Shown here one piece after another: positions 53,159 through 62,149 of a DNA stretch of 64,000 nt. Source of the stretch: Paenibacillus nasutitermitis (lineage in GTDB: Bacteria > Bacillota > Bacilli > Paenibacillales > Paenibacillaceae); contig NZ_BMHP01000002.1 in assembly GCF_014641075.1 (NCBI RefSeq), positions 1,612,001 to 1,676,000 on the forward strand, written 5' to 3'. How positions within the stretch are numbered: position 1 is the stretch's first letter; each line of letters opens with the position of its first letter. Position numbers and translations under genes: made by a program. The notes beneath the pieces are model-generated. The model saw only the letters and a list, made by a program, of their open reading frames with translations, was not told the DNA's origin and searched no databases.

Positions 53159-53305
53159 ATGGAAAATGTCAGAGATCCGCGCGATCATGTGAACGAGGAA
53201 CCCCGTGATGACTTCATGGATACAGCTATTGGTTTTGCCGGATTTTTCGGCGTATTGACCCTTATCTTCATCATTGCGGTTGTTATTAAACTCATGATTT
53301 CGTAA
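53159..53305 (+). CDS. Small YqzM-like membrane protein, 48 residues
   Basis: A short gene with AAGGAGG upstream, its own promoter and a strong terminator. The N-terminal half is charged (RDPRDHVNEEPRDDFMDTAI) and residues about 24-46 form one hydrophobic helix (GFFGVLTLIFIIAVVIKLMI). The layout of a polar start, the D-(T/S)-A-I/V-G-F-A turn and one helix resembles the YqzM family of Bacillales, whose role is unknown. Confidence 0.7.
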   Translation: MENVRDPRDHVNEEPRDDFMDTAIGFAGFFGVLTLIFIIAVVIKLMIS

Positions 53306-53308
53306 ATG

Positions 53309-53351
53309 GTAAGGCTCCATTCCGGTTTTTCCCGGTATGGGGCCTTTTTAC
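53309..53351 (+). terminator. Terminator of the YqzM-like gene
   Basis: AAGGCTCCATTCCGG pairs with CCGGTATGGGGCCTT with two mismatches, followed by TTTTT. Confidence 0.8.
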
Positions 53352-53485
53352 TGTGCGCTGGACCTTTTTCCTTCAAATTCGATGCCTCCCTTTCCTCCTG
53401 TCCCTTTCGTTGATTACGGACTTCCGTTACCTGAAGAATCCCTCTTTCCAGCTGGTTGACAGCACAACCCAACAACGCATATTAT

Positions 53486-53501
53486 CTTATCAAGTGATAA
53501 G
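53486..53501 (+). promoter_or_regulatory. TetR operator candidate 1
   Basis: CTTATCAAGTGATAAG is a near-perfect 16-bp palindrome 45 bp before the tetR-type gene, of the same design as the site at 54223-54238. Confidence 0.7.
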
Positions 53502-53546
53502 TCAATTCATACTTATAACAGACACGAACGAAAGGAAATGCACCTC

Positions 53547-54182
53547 ATGACCAGCCATAAAGCAAACCAACTGCAGGAAACGCGGAAAATGATCATCAAA
53601 ACAGCTAAAAAACTGTTTATGGAATCCGGCTATCGCGCTGTTTCGACAAGGCAAATTGCCGATGCATGCGGTCTGACGCAGCCTGCGCTGTATCACCATT
53701 TTGCAGACAAGCAGTCGCTTTATGTGGAGGTCATGCGTACGGTTTGCGAAGGCACGCAGAAAGCCCTCGAAAGAATTATTAAACGGGAGCAGGCCATATC
53801 CGAATGCCTGTATCAGATTGTCTATTACATGATTGTGAACCATCCCGACGATTTGAGCACCATGTTTCATGATATCCGGCAGGAAATGAGCCCGGAATCG
53901 CAGCAGTTGATTCAGAAGTGCTGGTTTCAAGCTTATATGGCCCCGGTTATCTCGGTGTTTGAAGCCGGTCAGAAGGATGGCCGACTGCGGGATTCCGGTC
54001 AATTCGGCATTGATCCCGTCATGTCCGCCCGGCTGCTGCTGGGACTGATCAACCAATCGCTGATGGTATCTCCGGTACCGAATGCAAACACCCGCTTGCC
54101 CGAGAAAAAAGGCTGGGATCAAAGCGCCCGAATGCTGGTCAACCTGATGCTGCACGGACTTGCCGAACCGGGCAAACCATAA
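53547..54182 (+). CDS. TetR-family transcription repressor
   Basis: A 211-residue repressor. The helix-turn-helix occupies residues about 15-60 (KTAKKLFMESGYRAVSTRQI, ADACGLTQPALYHHFADKQS), followed by an all-helical ligand domain. ATG 53547 is preferred over 53538 for spacing from AAAGGAAATG. It is 95 bp ahead of the MMPL transporter gene on the same strand, and a shared 16-bp palindrome precedes both genes, so it probably represses itself and the transporter. Confidence 0.92.
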   Translation: MTSHKANQLQETRKMIIKTAKKLFMESGYRAVSTRQIADACGLTQPALYHHFADKQSLYVEVMRTVCEGTQKALERIIKREQAISECLYQIVYYMIVNHPDDLSTMFHDIRQEMSPESQQLIQKCWFQAYMAPVISVFEAGQKDGRLRDSGQFGIDPVMSARLLLGLINQSLMVSPVPNANTRLPEKKGWDQSARMLVNLMLHGLAEPGKP

Positions 54183-54222
54183 GCCTGCCCGGTCCCACCG
54201 GCAGGTTTCATGATGTCCATCA

Positions 54223-54238
54223 CTTATCAATTGATAAG
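54223..54238 (+). promoter_or_regulatory. TetR operator candidate 2
   Basis: CTTATCAATTGATAAG is a perfect 16-bp palindrome 40 bp before the MMPL gene. It differs from the first operator by one central base. Confidence 0.75.
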
Positions 54239-54277
54239 GAACACTGTCGCTGACTAGAACATAAAGGAGATGAAGAA

Positions 54278-56509
54278 ATGGCTGGATCAAGGATCGAAAA
54301 ACTGGCGCAAGGCTTTGGGGGAAATAAAGGAAAGTGGATCACGCTCTTTGTCTGGATCGGGGTAGTCGCCTTAATGAATGTTTTTTTACCGCAGGCGAGC
54401 GAGCAAAAAAATGAGACTCTGGGCAACTTTGGTACCGATAAACCATCCGTGCAGGCGGAGCAAATCATCGAGGAGCAGTTCCCATCCGGATCGGGCGTAC
54501 CTGCGCTGCTCACCTGGTATCGCGAAGCGGGAATTACCGACGAGGATCTCGCTAATATCCAGGCTCTGTCCAAACAGCTGACCGAGCAGCCAGTGGACTC
54601 ACAGGATAGTACGGTTCCGTTTGACAAAATGCCTCTTCCAGCGTTGAAGCAGCAGGTATCCGAGGATGGCACAACTTTCGTGCAGCCGGTATTGTTCCAG
54701 AAAGGGGCCAGCTCCAAGGAATTCAAGACGGGCCTTGAGCAAATTGAAGAAAAGGTAAACGGCATCTTCCCGGACAACCCCTTCGAAGCCGGTATTAAAG
54801 GCTCGGACGCGCTGGCTGTACGCGCCTCGGGACCTGTCGGTATTGCAGTGGACGCCAATGGATTATTCAGCAATGCAGATGTCTCGCTGCTGATTGCAAC
54901 GGTGTCGCTTGTTCTCGTATTTCTTCTGCTTATCTACCGCTCCCCTGTTCTTGCGCTGATTCCTCTGATCGCAGTCGGATTTGCTTATGGAGCGATTACC
55001 CCTCTTCTGGGATGGATGGCGCAGCAGGGATGGATCGATTACGATTCGCAGGCTTTGAGCATCATGACCGTTCTGCTGTTCGGTGCCGGGACGGATTATT
55101 GCCTGTTCCTGATCGCCCGCTTCCGCAGCGAGCTTAAGGAAGTGGAGAATAAGCTTACGGCGCTTAAGCTGGCATTCAGCGGATCGTCAGGAGCCATCGC
55201 CATGAGCGGTCTGACGGTCGTATTCTCCCTGCTTGTTCTGCTGCTTGCCCAATTTGGCAGCATCCAGCGCTTTGCTGTCCCGTTCAGTCTGGCGATTCTC
55301 ATTATGATGATTGCGAGCCTGACCTTGGTTCCCGCTTTTCTGGGCATCTTCGGTAGAGTCTCCTTCTTCCCGTTCGTGCCCCGCACAGAGGCTATGGAAA
55401 TCGAACGCGCCAGAAAGAAAGGCAAACCGGCACCCGTCTTCAAGCATAAGCCGACAATTGGCGACCGCCTGGGGGACCGTGTTGTCCGCAAGCCATGGAC
55501 GATTACAATCGTCACCACCATTCTGATGGTAATCTGCGTGTTGTTCGCCACGCAGATCAAATATACCTTTGATACATTATCGTCGTTTCCGGCTAGTTCG
55601 CCTTCAAGGGAAGGATTTACTCTGATCGCCGACCATTTTAATCCGGGGGAGCTGGCTCCCGTCCAGGTTGTCGTCCAAACAGAGAATAAGGCTTCGGGTC
55701 TTAAGGAAACGCTGGCTTCTCTGGATTTCGTCAGAAATGTTGCGGACCCTGTCAAAGGGACTTCGGATCCCGGTCTGCTCAAATTCGAGGTTCAGTTGGA
55801 TCATAATCCGTATTCCAACGAGGCGGTTGACCGTATTCCTGTCATTCGCAGCACGGTGGAAGAGGCGCTTAAAGTCGCATCGATTTCCGATGCCGCAGAT
55901 AAAGTTTGGATTGGCGGACAGACTGCCGATCAATTCGATACGCGCCAAACGACAAGCGACGATGCCAAAATCATCATTCCCGTTATTGTGGTGCTGATTG
56001 CGCTGCTGCTGCTGATTTATCTGCGCTCGCTAATCGCCATGCTGTATCTGATTGCCACTGTCCTGCTGTCGTATTACAGCGCCCTTGGATTGGGCTGGAT
56101 CGTCCTGCATTACGGATTCGGGGTCGAAGCGATTCAAGGATTGATTCCGCTCTATTCATTCGTATTTATCGTTGCACTTGGCGAGGATTACAACATCTTC
56201 ATGATCTCAAGCATCTGGAAAAAAAGCCGTACCATGCCTTTGGCTCTTGCGGTTAAGGACGGCGTTTCCCATACCAGCTCGGTTATTACCTCTGCGGGAC
56301 TCATTCTGGCCGGTACTTTCGCCGTGCTGGCTACCCTGCCGATCCAGGTTCTTGTGCAATTCGGGACGGTGACGGCAATAGGCGTCTTGCTCGATACCTT
56401 TGTCGTCCGGCCGTTCCTGGTTCCGGCCCTGACCGTTATTTTCGGGAAATGGGCCTTCTGGCCGGGCAAAATCAAGCAGGAACAGGCTGGCTCGCGCAGC
56501 AACGCTTGA
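54278..56509 (+). CDS. MMPL/RND-family transporter
   Basis: A 743-residue membrane protein with twelve helices in two RND repeats: TM1 near residue 25, a large extracellular loop, then TM2-6 (about 195-345), a second loop and TM7-12 (about 565-735). The MMPL signatures GAGTDYCLFLIARFRSEL and ALGEDYNIFMISSIW carry the proton-relay Asp/Tyr. Bacillus relatives (YdgH, YdfJ) export hydrophobic compounds or lipids. AAGGAG precedes the ATG. Control by the adjacent TetR protein is likely. The next promoter's -35 overlaps its stop codon. Confidence 0.92.
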   Translation: MAGSRIEKLAQGFGGNKGKWITLFVWIGVVALMNVFLPQASEQKNETLGNFGTDKPSVQAEQIIEEQFPSGSGVPALLTWYREAGITDEDLANIQALSKQLTEQPVDSQDSTVPFDKMPLPALKQQVSEDGTTFVQPVLFQKGASSKEFKTGLEQIEEKVNGIFPDNPFEAGIKGSDALAVRASGPVGIAVDANGLFSNADVSLLIATVSLVLVFLLLIYRSPVLALIPLIAVGFAYGAITPLLGWMAQQGWIDYDSQALSIMTVLLFGAGTDYCLFLIARFRSELKEVENKLTALKLAFSGSSGAIAMSGLTVVFSLLVLLLAQFGSIQRFAVPFSLAILIMMIASLTLVPAFLGIFGRVSFFPFVPRTEAMEIERARKKGKPAPVFKHKPTIGDRLGDRVVRKPWTITIVTTILMVICVLFATQIKYTFDTLSSFPASSPSREGFTLIADHFNPGELAPVQVVVQTENKASGLKETLASLDFVRNVADPVKGTSDPGLLKFEVQLDHNPYSNEAVDRIPVIRSTVEEALKVASISDAADKVWIGGQTADQFDTRQTTSDDAKIIIPVIVVLIALLLLIYLRSLIAMLYLIATVLLSYYSALGLGWIVLHYGFGVEAIQGLIPLYSFVFIVALGEDYNIFMISSIWKKSRTMPLALAVKDGVSHTSSVITSAGLILAGTFAVLATLPIQVLVQFGTVTAIGVLLDTFVVRPFLVPALTVIFGKWAFWPGKIKQEQAGSRSNA

Positions 56510-56535
56510 CAAAAGGTTCGATTCCCCTCTACAAT
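56506..56535 (+). promoter_or_regulatory. Promoter of the rsgA-type leader
   Basis: TTGACA (56506-56511), 18-bp spacer and TACAAT (56530-56535). The -35 overlaps the TGA of the MMPL gene. Confidence 0.85.
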
Positions 56536-56541
56536 GACAAT

Positions 56542-56830
56542 TACAGATTAAGGAAGGAGGCTGATGTATTATGGTGACGGCTATCGTAAGAACATTCCAA
56601 ACTGTATATGCATCAGTCTCTACGGATACTTAACAAGCTGACAGCAAGCGATAAGAACCGGATGATCATCTGGTTTTTGTTGCTATAGAATCAGAGCCCA
56701 TCATGCTCTGACTTACATGCGCTGGCAGCCGTATTCTTCAAGAAAGGGCCCGGAAGCTTTGCCGGACTGTCCCCTCCTGAAGAAAAGTATATAAACCGCT
56801 GGAGACTCGTATGTCTCTGGCGGTTTTTTT
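56542..56830 (+). promoter_or_regulatory. Probable transcription attenuator upstream of the rsgA-type gene
   Basis: Four segments can pair in the 1-2, 2-3, 3-4 manner. Segment A, GGAGGCTGATGTAT (56556-56569), includes the leader ribosome site and pairs over 14 bp with B, ATGCATCAGTCTCT (56608-56621). Segment C, AAACCGCTGGAGAC (56793-56806), pairs over 14 bp with D, GTCTCTGGCGGTTT (56813-56826), and seven T close the terminator. B can instead pair with TGGAGACT in C over 8 bp. Further hairpins lie at 56656-56673, 56691-56711 and about 56731-56786. Read-through when a ribosome stalls early in the leader ORF is inferred. Confidence 0.7.
56571..56633 (+). CDS. Leader peptide MVTAIVRTFQTVYASVSTDT
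   Basis: A 20-codon frame with a very strong ribosome site (AAGGAAGGAGG, ten bases upstream). It lies within the leader of the rsgA-type gene, and its codons 13-17 coincide with the pairing segment B. It is rich in Thr, Ser, Ala and Val, with no run of a single amino acid, so ribosome-targeting drugs or general translation stress are more likely signals than one amino acid. No similarity to Erm leader peptides is evident. Confidence 0.6.
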   Translation: MVTAIVRTFQTVYASVSTDT

Positions 56831-56892
56831 TGCGTTTCTATTCACTGAAGCCCCACCGTGGTCCCATCCCATTATAAAGGAGCATACCTAAT

Positions 56893-57984
56893 TTGAATCT
56901 GAACGAAAATGAGTATTTACAGCTATTCGGCTGGAATGAGTCATGGAGAACCCTATTTCTGGCCAGCGGTTACGAAGGGCTGATTCCGGCGAGAATCATT
57001 GCGCAGTTCGCCAATCAGTACCGCGTGATTACGAGCCACGGGGAGTGCCAGGCTGCAGTAAGCGGTAAATTTATGTTTGAGGCGGCCACACGAAGCGATT
57101 ATCCCGGTGTAGGCGATTGGACGGCTGTCCAGCCCTTGCCTGGTGAGAGCCGCGTCATTATTCAGGCTGTCCTCCCCCGCAAGTCCATGATGCTGCGCAG
57201 AGCGGCGGGGACCATTCCCGAGGAGCAGGTGATCGGTGCCAATATCGACACACTGCTGATAGTCAGCGCCTTGAACGAAGATTTCAATATTCGCAAAATT
57301 GAGCGGTATTTGATTGCCGCTTGGGAAAGCGGCGCTGTTCCGGTCGTTCTGCTGACCAAAGCCGATTTATGCGCGGAGGTGCAGGATCGGATCGCGGCGG
57401 TCGAAGCGGCAGCTCCCGGAGTAGCCGTTCATGCGGTCAGCGCCTTGCAGGATCAGGGAAGGGAGGCTCTTTCCGCCTATCTGCAGCCGGGCCACACTGC
57501 GGCGCTGACCGGTTCTTCCGGTGTAGGCAAGTCCACCCTCCTGAATTGGCTGGCAGGCGGCGACCTTCAGCGCGTCCAGGAAATCCGCGAGGATGATGCC
57601 CGCGGCCGCCACACCACAACCCACCGGGAATTATTCCCCCTTCCCTGCGGAGCAGTCATGCTGGATACTCCGGGTATGCGGGAGCTCCAGCTGTGGGAAG
57701 CGGGGGACGGACGGCAGGAAGCATTCGCGGATATTGAAGCGGCTGCGTCGGCATGCCGTTACCGGGATTGCCGCCACGAGGGCGAAGATGGTTGCGCGGT
57801 AAAGCAGGCGATCGCTGATGGAGGACTTGATCCTCTCCGACTGGCCAGCTACCGCAAAACCGGACGCGAGCTTCGGCATATAGCCCGCAAGGAACAGCAG
57901 CTGAGCAATCGAAATAAAAAAAGCGCCGGAAAAAGATCCGACGCCTACTATAACCGCAATAAACATAAGAGAGCGGAAGACTAA
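56893..57984 (+). CDS. rsgA: RsgA-like circularly permuted ribosome GTPase
   Basis: A 363-residue GTPase with permuted motifs: G4 TKAD at 155-158, G1 GSSGVGKST at 207-215, G3 DTPG at 258-261, preceded by an OB-like domain (about 35-110). The zinc knuckle is Cys288, Cys293, His295, Cys301. The tail is very basic (RNKKSAGKRSDAYYNRNKHK). RsgA proteins release maturation factors from 30S subunits and are inhibited by (p)ppGpp. It is longer than Bacillus RsgA (YloQ, about 300 residues), which usually sits beside prkC, so this is likely a second copy. The start is TTG 56893 with AAAGGAG ten bases before. A terminator-bearing leader precedes it. Confidence 0.9.
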   Translation: MNLNENEYLQLFGWNESWRTLFLASGYEGLIPARIIAQFANQYRVITSHGECQAAVSGKFMFEAATRSDYPGVGDWTAVQPLPGESRVIIQAVLPRKSMMLRRAAGTIPEEQVIGANIDTLLIVSALNEDFNIRKIERYLIAAWESGAVPVVLLTKADLCAEVQDRIAAVEAAAPGVAVHAVSALQDQGREALSAYLQPGHTAALTGSSGVGKSTLLNWLAGGDLQRVQEIREDDARGRHTTTHRELFPLPCGAVMLDTPGMRELQLWEAGDGRQEAFADIEAAASACRYRDCRHEGEDGCAVKQAIADGGLDPLRLASYRKTGRELRHIARKEQQLSNRNKKSAGKRSDAYYNRNKHKRAED

Positions 57985-58069
57985 GTGATGCCCGACTTCA
58001 GTATTCAGCCGGGCCGAGAGCTTGGCCACCCGGCTCCGGCTCGACAGAAGCCGCGCTGCCATGCCGCAA

Positions 58070-59788
58070 TCAGATATTCCCGAACTGAGCCTTGTGCAAT
58101 CGGCTGTAAACGCCGCCGGCTGTCACGAGCTCCTGATGGCGGCCCTGCTCGCTGATGCCTTCTTCCGTGACCACAACGATGCGGTCCGCATTCTTGATCG
58201 TCGCCAGACGGTGGGCGATTACAAGCGTAGTTCGGCCTTGCGACAGCTCGGCCAGCGCCTGCTGAATGGCCACCTCCGTCTCCGTGTCCAGTGCGGATGT
58301 CGCTTCATCGAGAATTAAGATCGGCGGGTTTTTGAGGAACATCCGGGCGATCGCCAGACGCTGCTTCTGGCCGCCGGACAGCTTGACTCCCCGTTCCCCG
58401 ATCATCGTGTCCAGCCCGTCAGGCTGGGAACGGATCAGCTCTTCCAGCTTGGCGCGTCTGGCCGCTTGCCAGACTTCCTCTTCGGTAGCGCCAAGCTTGC
58501 CATATGCGATGTTGTCGCGGATCGATCCATTAAACAGGAATACATCCTGCTGAACGATCCCGATCTGTTTACGCAAGGAGGCGAGCGTCATATTGCGGAT
58601 ATCGATACCGTCTATGCTGATGCCGCCCGACTCGATTTCATAGAAACGCGGGAGGAGGCTGCAGAGCGTCGTTTTACCGGCGCCTGAAGGCCCGACGAAG
58701 GCGATGGTTTCTCCCGCATTCATGCTCAAATCAATATTTTGCAGCACCTTGGCTTCGTTCTCATAGCCGAATGTAACCTTGTTGAACCGAATCTCGCCGC
58801 GCAGATGCTGGACATCAACCGCACCAGGGGTGTCCGCCACATCCGGTGCGGTTTCCAGAATCTCAATATACCGCTTGAAGCCGGCAATGCCTTTGGGATA
58901 TGTCTCAATGACGGAATTGATTTTCTGGATAGGACTCAGGAAAACATTGGAAAGCAGCAGAAAGGCGATAAATTCTCCGTAAGAAAGCTGATTATGCAGC
59001 ACGAACCAGGTACCGCAGATCATGACGAACAACGAAACCAACCGCATCAGCAAATAGCTGATGGAGGAGTTTTTGGCCATGATTTTGTAGGAAAGCAGCT
59101 TTGTCAGCCGGTAACGCCCATTATTGACAGCGAATTGCTCCTTCTCATACTCTTCATTGGCAAACGCTTGAACGACGCGGATACCGCCGACATTATCTTC
59201 TACCCGTGCATTGAAATCAGCTATATCCGAGAACATCTGGCGGAAAGCCGAGGTCATTTTGCGGTTGAAGTAGACAGCCAGATAAATCATCAGCGGTACG
59301 AGAATACAGGTCAGCACGGCGAGCTTCCAGTTGATCAGCATCATCATCACGAAGGCGCCGATCAAAGTCATGACCGCAATGAAAATATCCTCCGGCCCAT
59401 GATGCGCCACTTCGCCGATTTCATTGAGATCATTGGTAATGCGCGACATCAGGTGACCGGTCTTGTTATTGTCGAAGAACCGGAAGGAGAGCTTCTGGAT
59501 ATGATTAAACAGCTGCCTGCGCATATCGGTCTCGATGTTGATGCCCAGTTTATGGCCCCAATAAGTCACAATATACTGCAGCCCGGTGTTCAGGCAGTAG
59601 ATGAACAGCAGGCCGAAACAGGCCAGCACGATCAGCGACCAGTCTCCGCTCGGCAGCAATTTATCAATAAACTGGTTTACCACAAGCGGAAACCCAAGCT
59701 CCAGCAAGCCGGCAATAACCGCACAGGTAAAATCAAGAATAAACAATCCTTTATATGGCCGATAGTATGAAAAAAAGCGACGCAACAT
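58070..59788 (-). CDS. ABC exporter (fused membrane and ATPase domains)
   Basis: A 572-residue half-transporter acting as a homodimer. Six membrane helices fill about residues 15-310; the ATPase has Walker A GPSGAGKTTL, Q-loop GIVQQDVFLF, signature LSGGQKQRLAIARM, Walker B ILILDEATSALD and the H-loop IAHR. Similar to MsbA/YwjA-type multidrug or lipid exporters. It starts 33 bp after the second iron permease gene with GAGGAGAG before the ATG, so it is probably in the Fur-controlled operon; a role in siderophore traffic is possible but not shown. Confidence 0.92.
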   Translation of the reverse strand: MLRRFFSYYRPYKGLFILDFTCAVIAGLLELGFPLVVNQFIDKLLPSGDWSLIVLACFGLLFIYCLNTGLQYIVTYWGHKLGINIETDMRRQLFNHIQKLSFRFFDNNKTGHLMSRITNDLNEIGEVAHHGPEDIFIAVMTLIGAFVMMMLINWKLAVLTCILVPLMIYLAVYFNRKMTSAFRQMFSDIADFNARVEDNVGGIRVVQAFANEEYEKEQFAVNNGRYRLTKLLSYKIMAKNSSISYLLMRLVSLFVMICGTWFVLHNQLSYGEFIAFLLLSNVFLSPIQKINSVIETYPKGIAGFKRYIEILETAPDVADTPGAVDVQHLRGEIRFNKVTFGYENEAKVLQNIDLSMNAGETIAFVGPSGAGKTTLCSLLPRFYEIESGGISIDGIDIRNMTLASLRKQIGIVQQDVFLFNGSIRDNIAYGKLGATEEEVWQAARRAKLEELIRSQPDGLDTMIGERGVKLSGGQKQRLAIARMFLKNPPILILDEATSALDTETEVAIQQALAELSQGRTTLVIAHRLATIKNADRIVVVTEEGISEQGRHQELVTAGGVYSRLHKAQFGNI

Positions 59789-59821
59789 TTCATTCTCTCC
59801 TCGTTTCTTCCGTTAAATAAG

Positions 59822-60853
59822 CTATGCTTTGGACCGGGCCAGCAAGTATAGAAAATAAGGAGCTCCTATGACAGCGACCACGATGCCCGTCGGTATTTCC
59901 GAAGGCTGAAGGATAATACGGGCTAACGTATCGGCTACAATAAGCAGCAGCGCGCCTGCAAGCGCAGATGTCGGAAGCAGCAGCTGATGTTTGGGACCAA
60001 CAAGCCGCCGCGCCAGATGTGGGCCTACAAGTCCCACAAATCCGATCCCGCCGCTCACCGCTACGCAGGAGCCTGCAAGACCTACAGCCACAGCAAGCAG
60101 CACAACACGATCCTTCTCGATCGGCAAGCCCAGACCGGTAGCCGTCTGATCCCCCAGGTTCAACACGTTGAGAACTCTGGCCTTGTAAATGGCAAAAGGA
60201 AGGAGCACCACAATCCACGGGAGCAGAGCAAGCACGAACTTCCAATTGGAGCCCCAGATGCTGCCTGCCATCCAGGTTGCGACAAACTGGTAATTCTCCG
60301 GATTAAGCCGGAGCGTGAGTACGATCATCGCTGCGCTGATCCCGGCAGCAACCGCAATTCCCACCAGCAATAGACGCGTGGGCGAGATGCCCTCATGTCG
60401 TTTGTAAGCCAGCATATAGATCAAGGCGGCGGTCATCCCTGCCCCTAACAAAGCAAGAAAGGGCAGCAAAAATACGGGAGCAGCCGCTGTGCTCGGAAAA
60501 AATGAGATAAACAGCATCACCATCAGCCCCGCCCCGGCATTGATTCCCAGAATCCCGGGATCCGCCAGCGCATTGCGCGATAATCCCTGCAGGATACAGC
60601 CGGACACGGCAAGTCCCATGCCGACCAGAATGGAGATGACGATGCGGGGAAGGCGGAATTCAAAAAGAATCAGGCTTTGCTTGGCATCCCCTGCGCCAAT
60701 CAAGGTATTGAACACCTGCGCGGGTGACAGGCGCGTATATCCTGTATTCATACTAATAATAAAAGCGGTGATTATCAATATACCAAAGATCATTAATACG
60801 GTAAGCCCGCGCACATTGCGCGCCCGTTCTCCAAGCTCTCGCACAGATTTCAT
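59822..60853 (-). CDS. Iron-siderophore ABC transporter permease (FecCD family), second subunit
   Basis: A 343-residue permease with about nine or ten helices. FecCD landmarks are LRLPRIVISILVGMGLAVSGCILQ, RNALADPGILGINAGAGL and GGIGFVGLVGPHLARRLVGPKH, the last being the cytoplasmic loop contacting the ATPase. It resembles YfhA/FhuG subunits. Its ATG directly follows the stop of the first permease gene. No ATPase or binding protein is in this operon. Confidence 0.92.
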   Translation of the reverse strand: MKSVRELGERARNVRGLTVLMIFGILIITAFIISMNTGYTRLSPAQVFNTLIGAGDAKQSLILFEFRLPRIVISILVGMGLAVSGCILQGLSRNALADPGILGINAGAGLMVMLFISFFPSTAAAPVFLLPFLALLGAGMTAALIYMLAYKRHEGISPTRLLLVGIAVAAGISAAMIVLTLRLNPENYQFVATWMAGSIWGSNWKFVLALLPWIVVLLPFAIYKARVLNVLNLGDQTATGLGLPIEKDRVVLLAVAVGLAGSCVAVSGGIGFVGLVGPHLARRLVGPKHQLLLPTSALAGALLLIVADTLARIILQPSEIPTGIVVAVIGAPYFLYLLARSKA

Positions 60854-61909
60854 CTACAGCGTCCTCCTCTCTCTTCTCGCCAGATAGAGGAAGAAGGGAA
60901 CGCCGATCAAAGCAATCAGGGCGCCGATTGGAGTCTCATAAGGCGGATTGATCATCCGCGCGGCAATATCCGCAAGCACGATTAGCAAGCTCCCGAGCAC
61001 GGCCGAGCAGGGAATGATCCACCGGTAATCGACGCCAACCAGATAACGGGTCAGATGAGGAATAATCAATCCAACAAAACCGACGGCACCTACCGCAGAG
61101 ACGGCAGCCCCCGCCAATACAAGCACAACAGCCATAGCGGCGAATTTCACCAGCCGTGTCCGCTGACCCAGGCTGGTGGCTATTTCCTCGCCGAGACTGA
61201 GAAGGGTAATGGATCTCGACAGCATAAAGGCACCGGTCATAGCGGTTGCAATCCAGGGCAACATCACTTTAATTTGCGCCCATTTCGTTCCGGCCACCCC
61301 TCCCGCATACCAGAAAGCCAGATCCTGTCCGATTCGGAAATAAAGCGCGATCCCTTCGCTCAATGCAAGAAGCAGTGCCGAGACGGCAGCGCCGGCCAGG
61401 GCGAGTCTGACCGGTGTCAGCCCGTTCTTCGCCAGGGAACCAACACCAAACACAAGCAATGCTCCAAGGCCCGCTCCCAGGAAGGAATAGAGGATCAGGC
61501 TCATGTACGACAGCCCCGGAAAGAAAGCAAAGCATAGAGCCAGCGCAAAGCCCGCTCCGGCGTTCAGGCCAAGCAGCCCCGAATCAGCCAGCGGGTTGCG
61601 GGTCATGCCCTGCATAATCGCTCCGGCCACTGCAAAACAGGCACCCACCATAGCCCCCGCAATCGCGCGCGGCAGCCGCAGCTCCTTGATAATCTGATGA
61701 GGGGTCAGATCAGGATTGAAATGAAAGATGGCATCCCATACGGTAGCAAGCTTAATATCAACGGCCCCGACGGAGATGGAAGTAGCCAGACTGAAAGCCA
61801 GTGCGGCAAGCCCTGCGATTAGAATCACGGAAGCCGCCAGCGGTCTGGTCCGCAGCCTGATTTCAGAGGATTGGTGTGTATTTGATTCGTTATTTGTTGA
61901 ATTTGCCAT
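60854..61909 (-). CDS. Iron-siderophore ABC transporter permease (FecCD family), first subunit
   Basis: A 351-residue permease of the YfiZ/FhuB type. LRLPRAIAGAMVGACFAVAGAIMQ, RNPLADSGLLGLNAGAGFA and GAVGFVGLIIPHLTRYLVGVDYR are typical. A polar N-terminal tail (about 20 residues) precedes TM1. It is the first gene of a three-gene operon and lies behind a promoter overlapped by Fur boxes. AAAGGAG lies 13 bases before the ATG, rather far. Confidence 0.92.
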   Translation of the reverse strand: MANSTNNESNTHQSSEIRLRTRPLAASVILIAGLAALAFSLATSISVGAVDIKLATVWDAIFHFNPDLTPHQIIKELRLPRAIAGAMVGACFAVAGAIMQGMTRNPLADSGLLGLNAGAGFALALCFAFFPGLSYMSLILYSFLGAGLGALLVFGVGSLAKNGLTPVRLALAGAAVSALLLALSEGIALYFRIGQDLAFWYAGGVAGTKWAQIKVMLPWIATAMTGAFMLSRSITLLSLGEEIATSLGQRTRLVKFAAMAVVLVLAGAAVSAVGAVGFVGLIIPHLTRYLVGVDYRWIIPCSAVLGSLLIVLADIAARMINPPYETPIGALIALIGVPFFLYLARRERRTL

Positions 61910-62149
61910 TACAGATCCGCATACTCCTTTAGAGGTTGTTAATGGGTACAGTTAGACACAACGATTGGCGGCAAGCGGTTCTCAATTGTTTCAGAGCGAT
62001 TGCTGACTGAACCGGAAAAATGGCTCCTATAAGACCCTATTTTTATGTACATCCTTCACGAAATGAAAACATTCAACCTGAAGCTTTGCTATATTTGTTC
62101 CCCCGTTCTTATGTTGCATCGCTGCCGATCCACGCTTCAGCATTGATGG
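61910..62149 (-). other. Leader of the iron permease operon
   Basis: About 240 bp between the predicted start site and the first permease gene. I see only short, weak dyads here and no known riboswitch motif. An 18-codon frame beginning inside the Fur box has no ribosome site. Confidence 0.4.
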
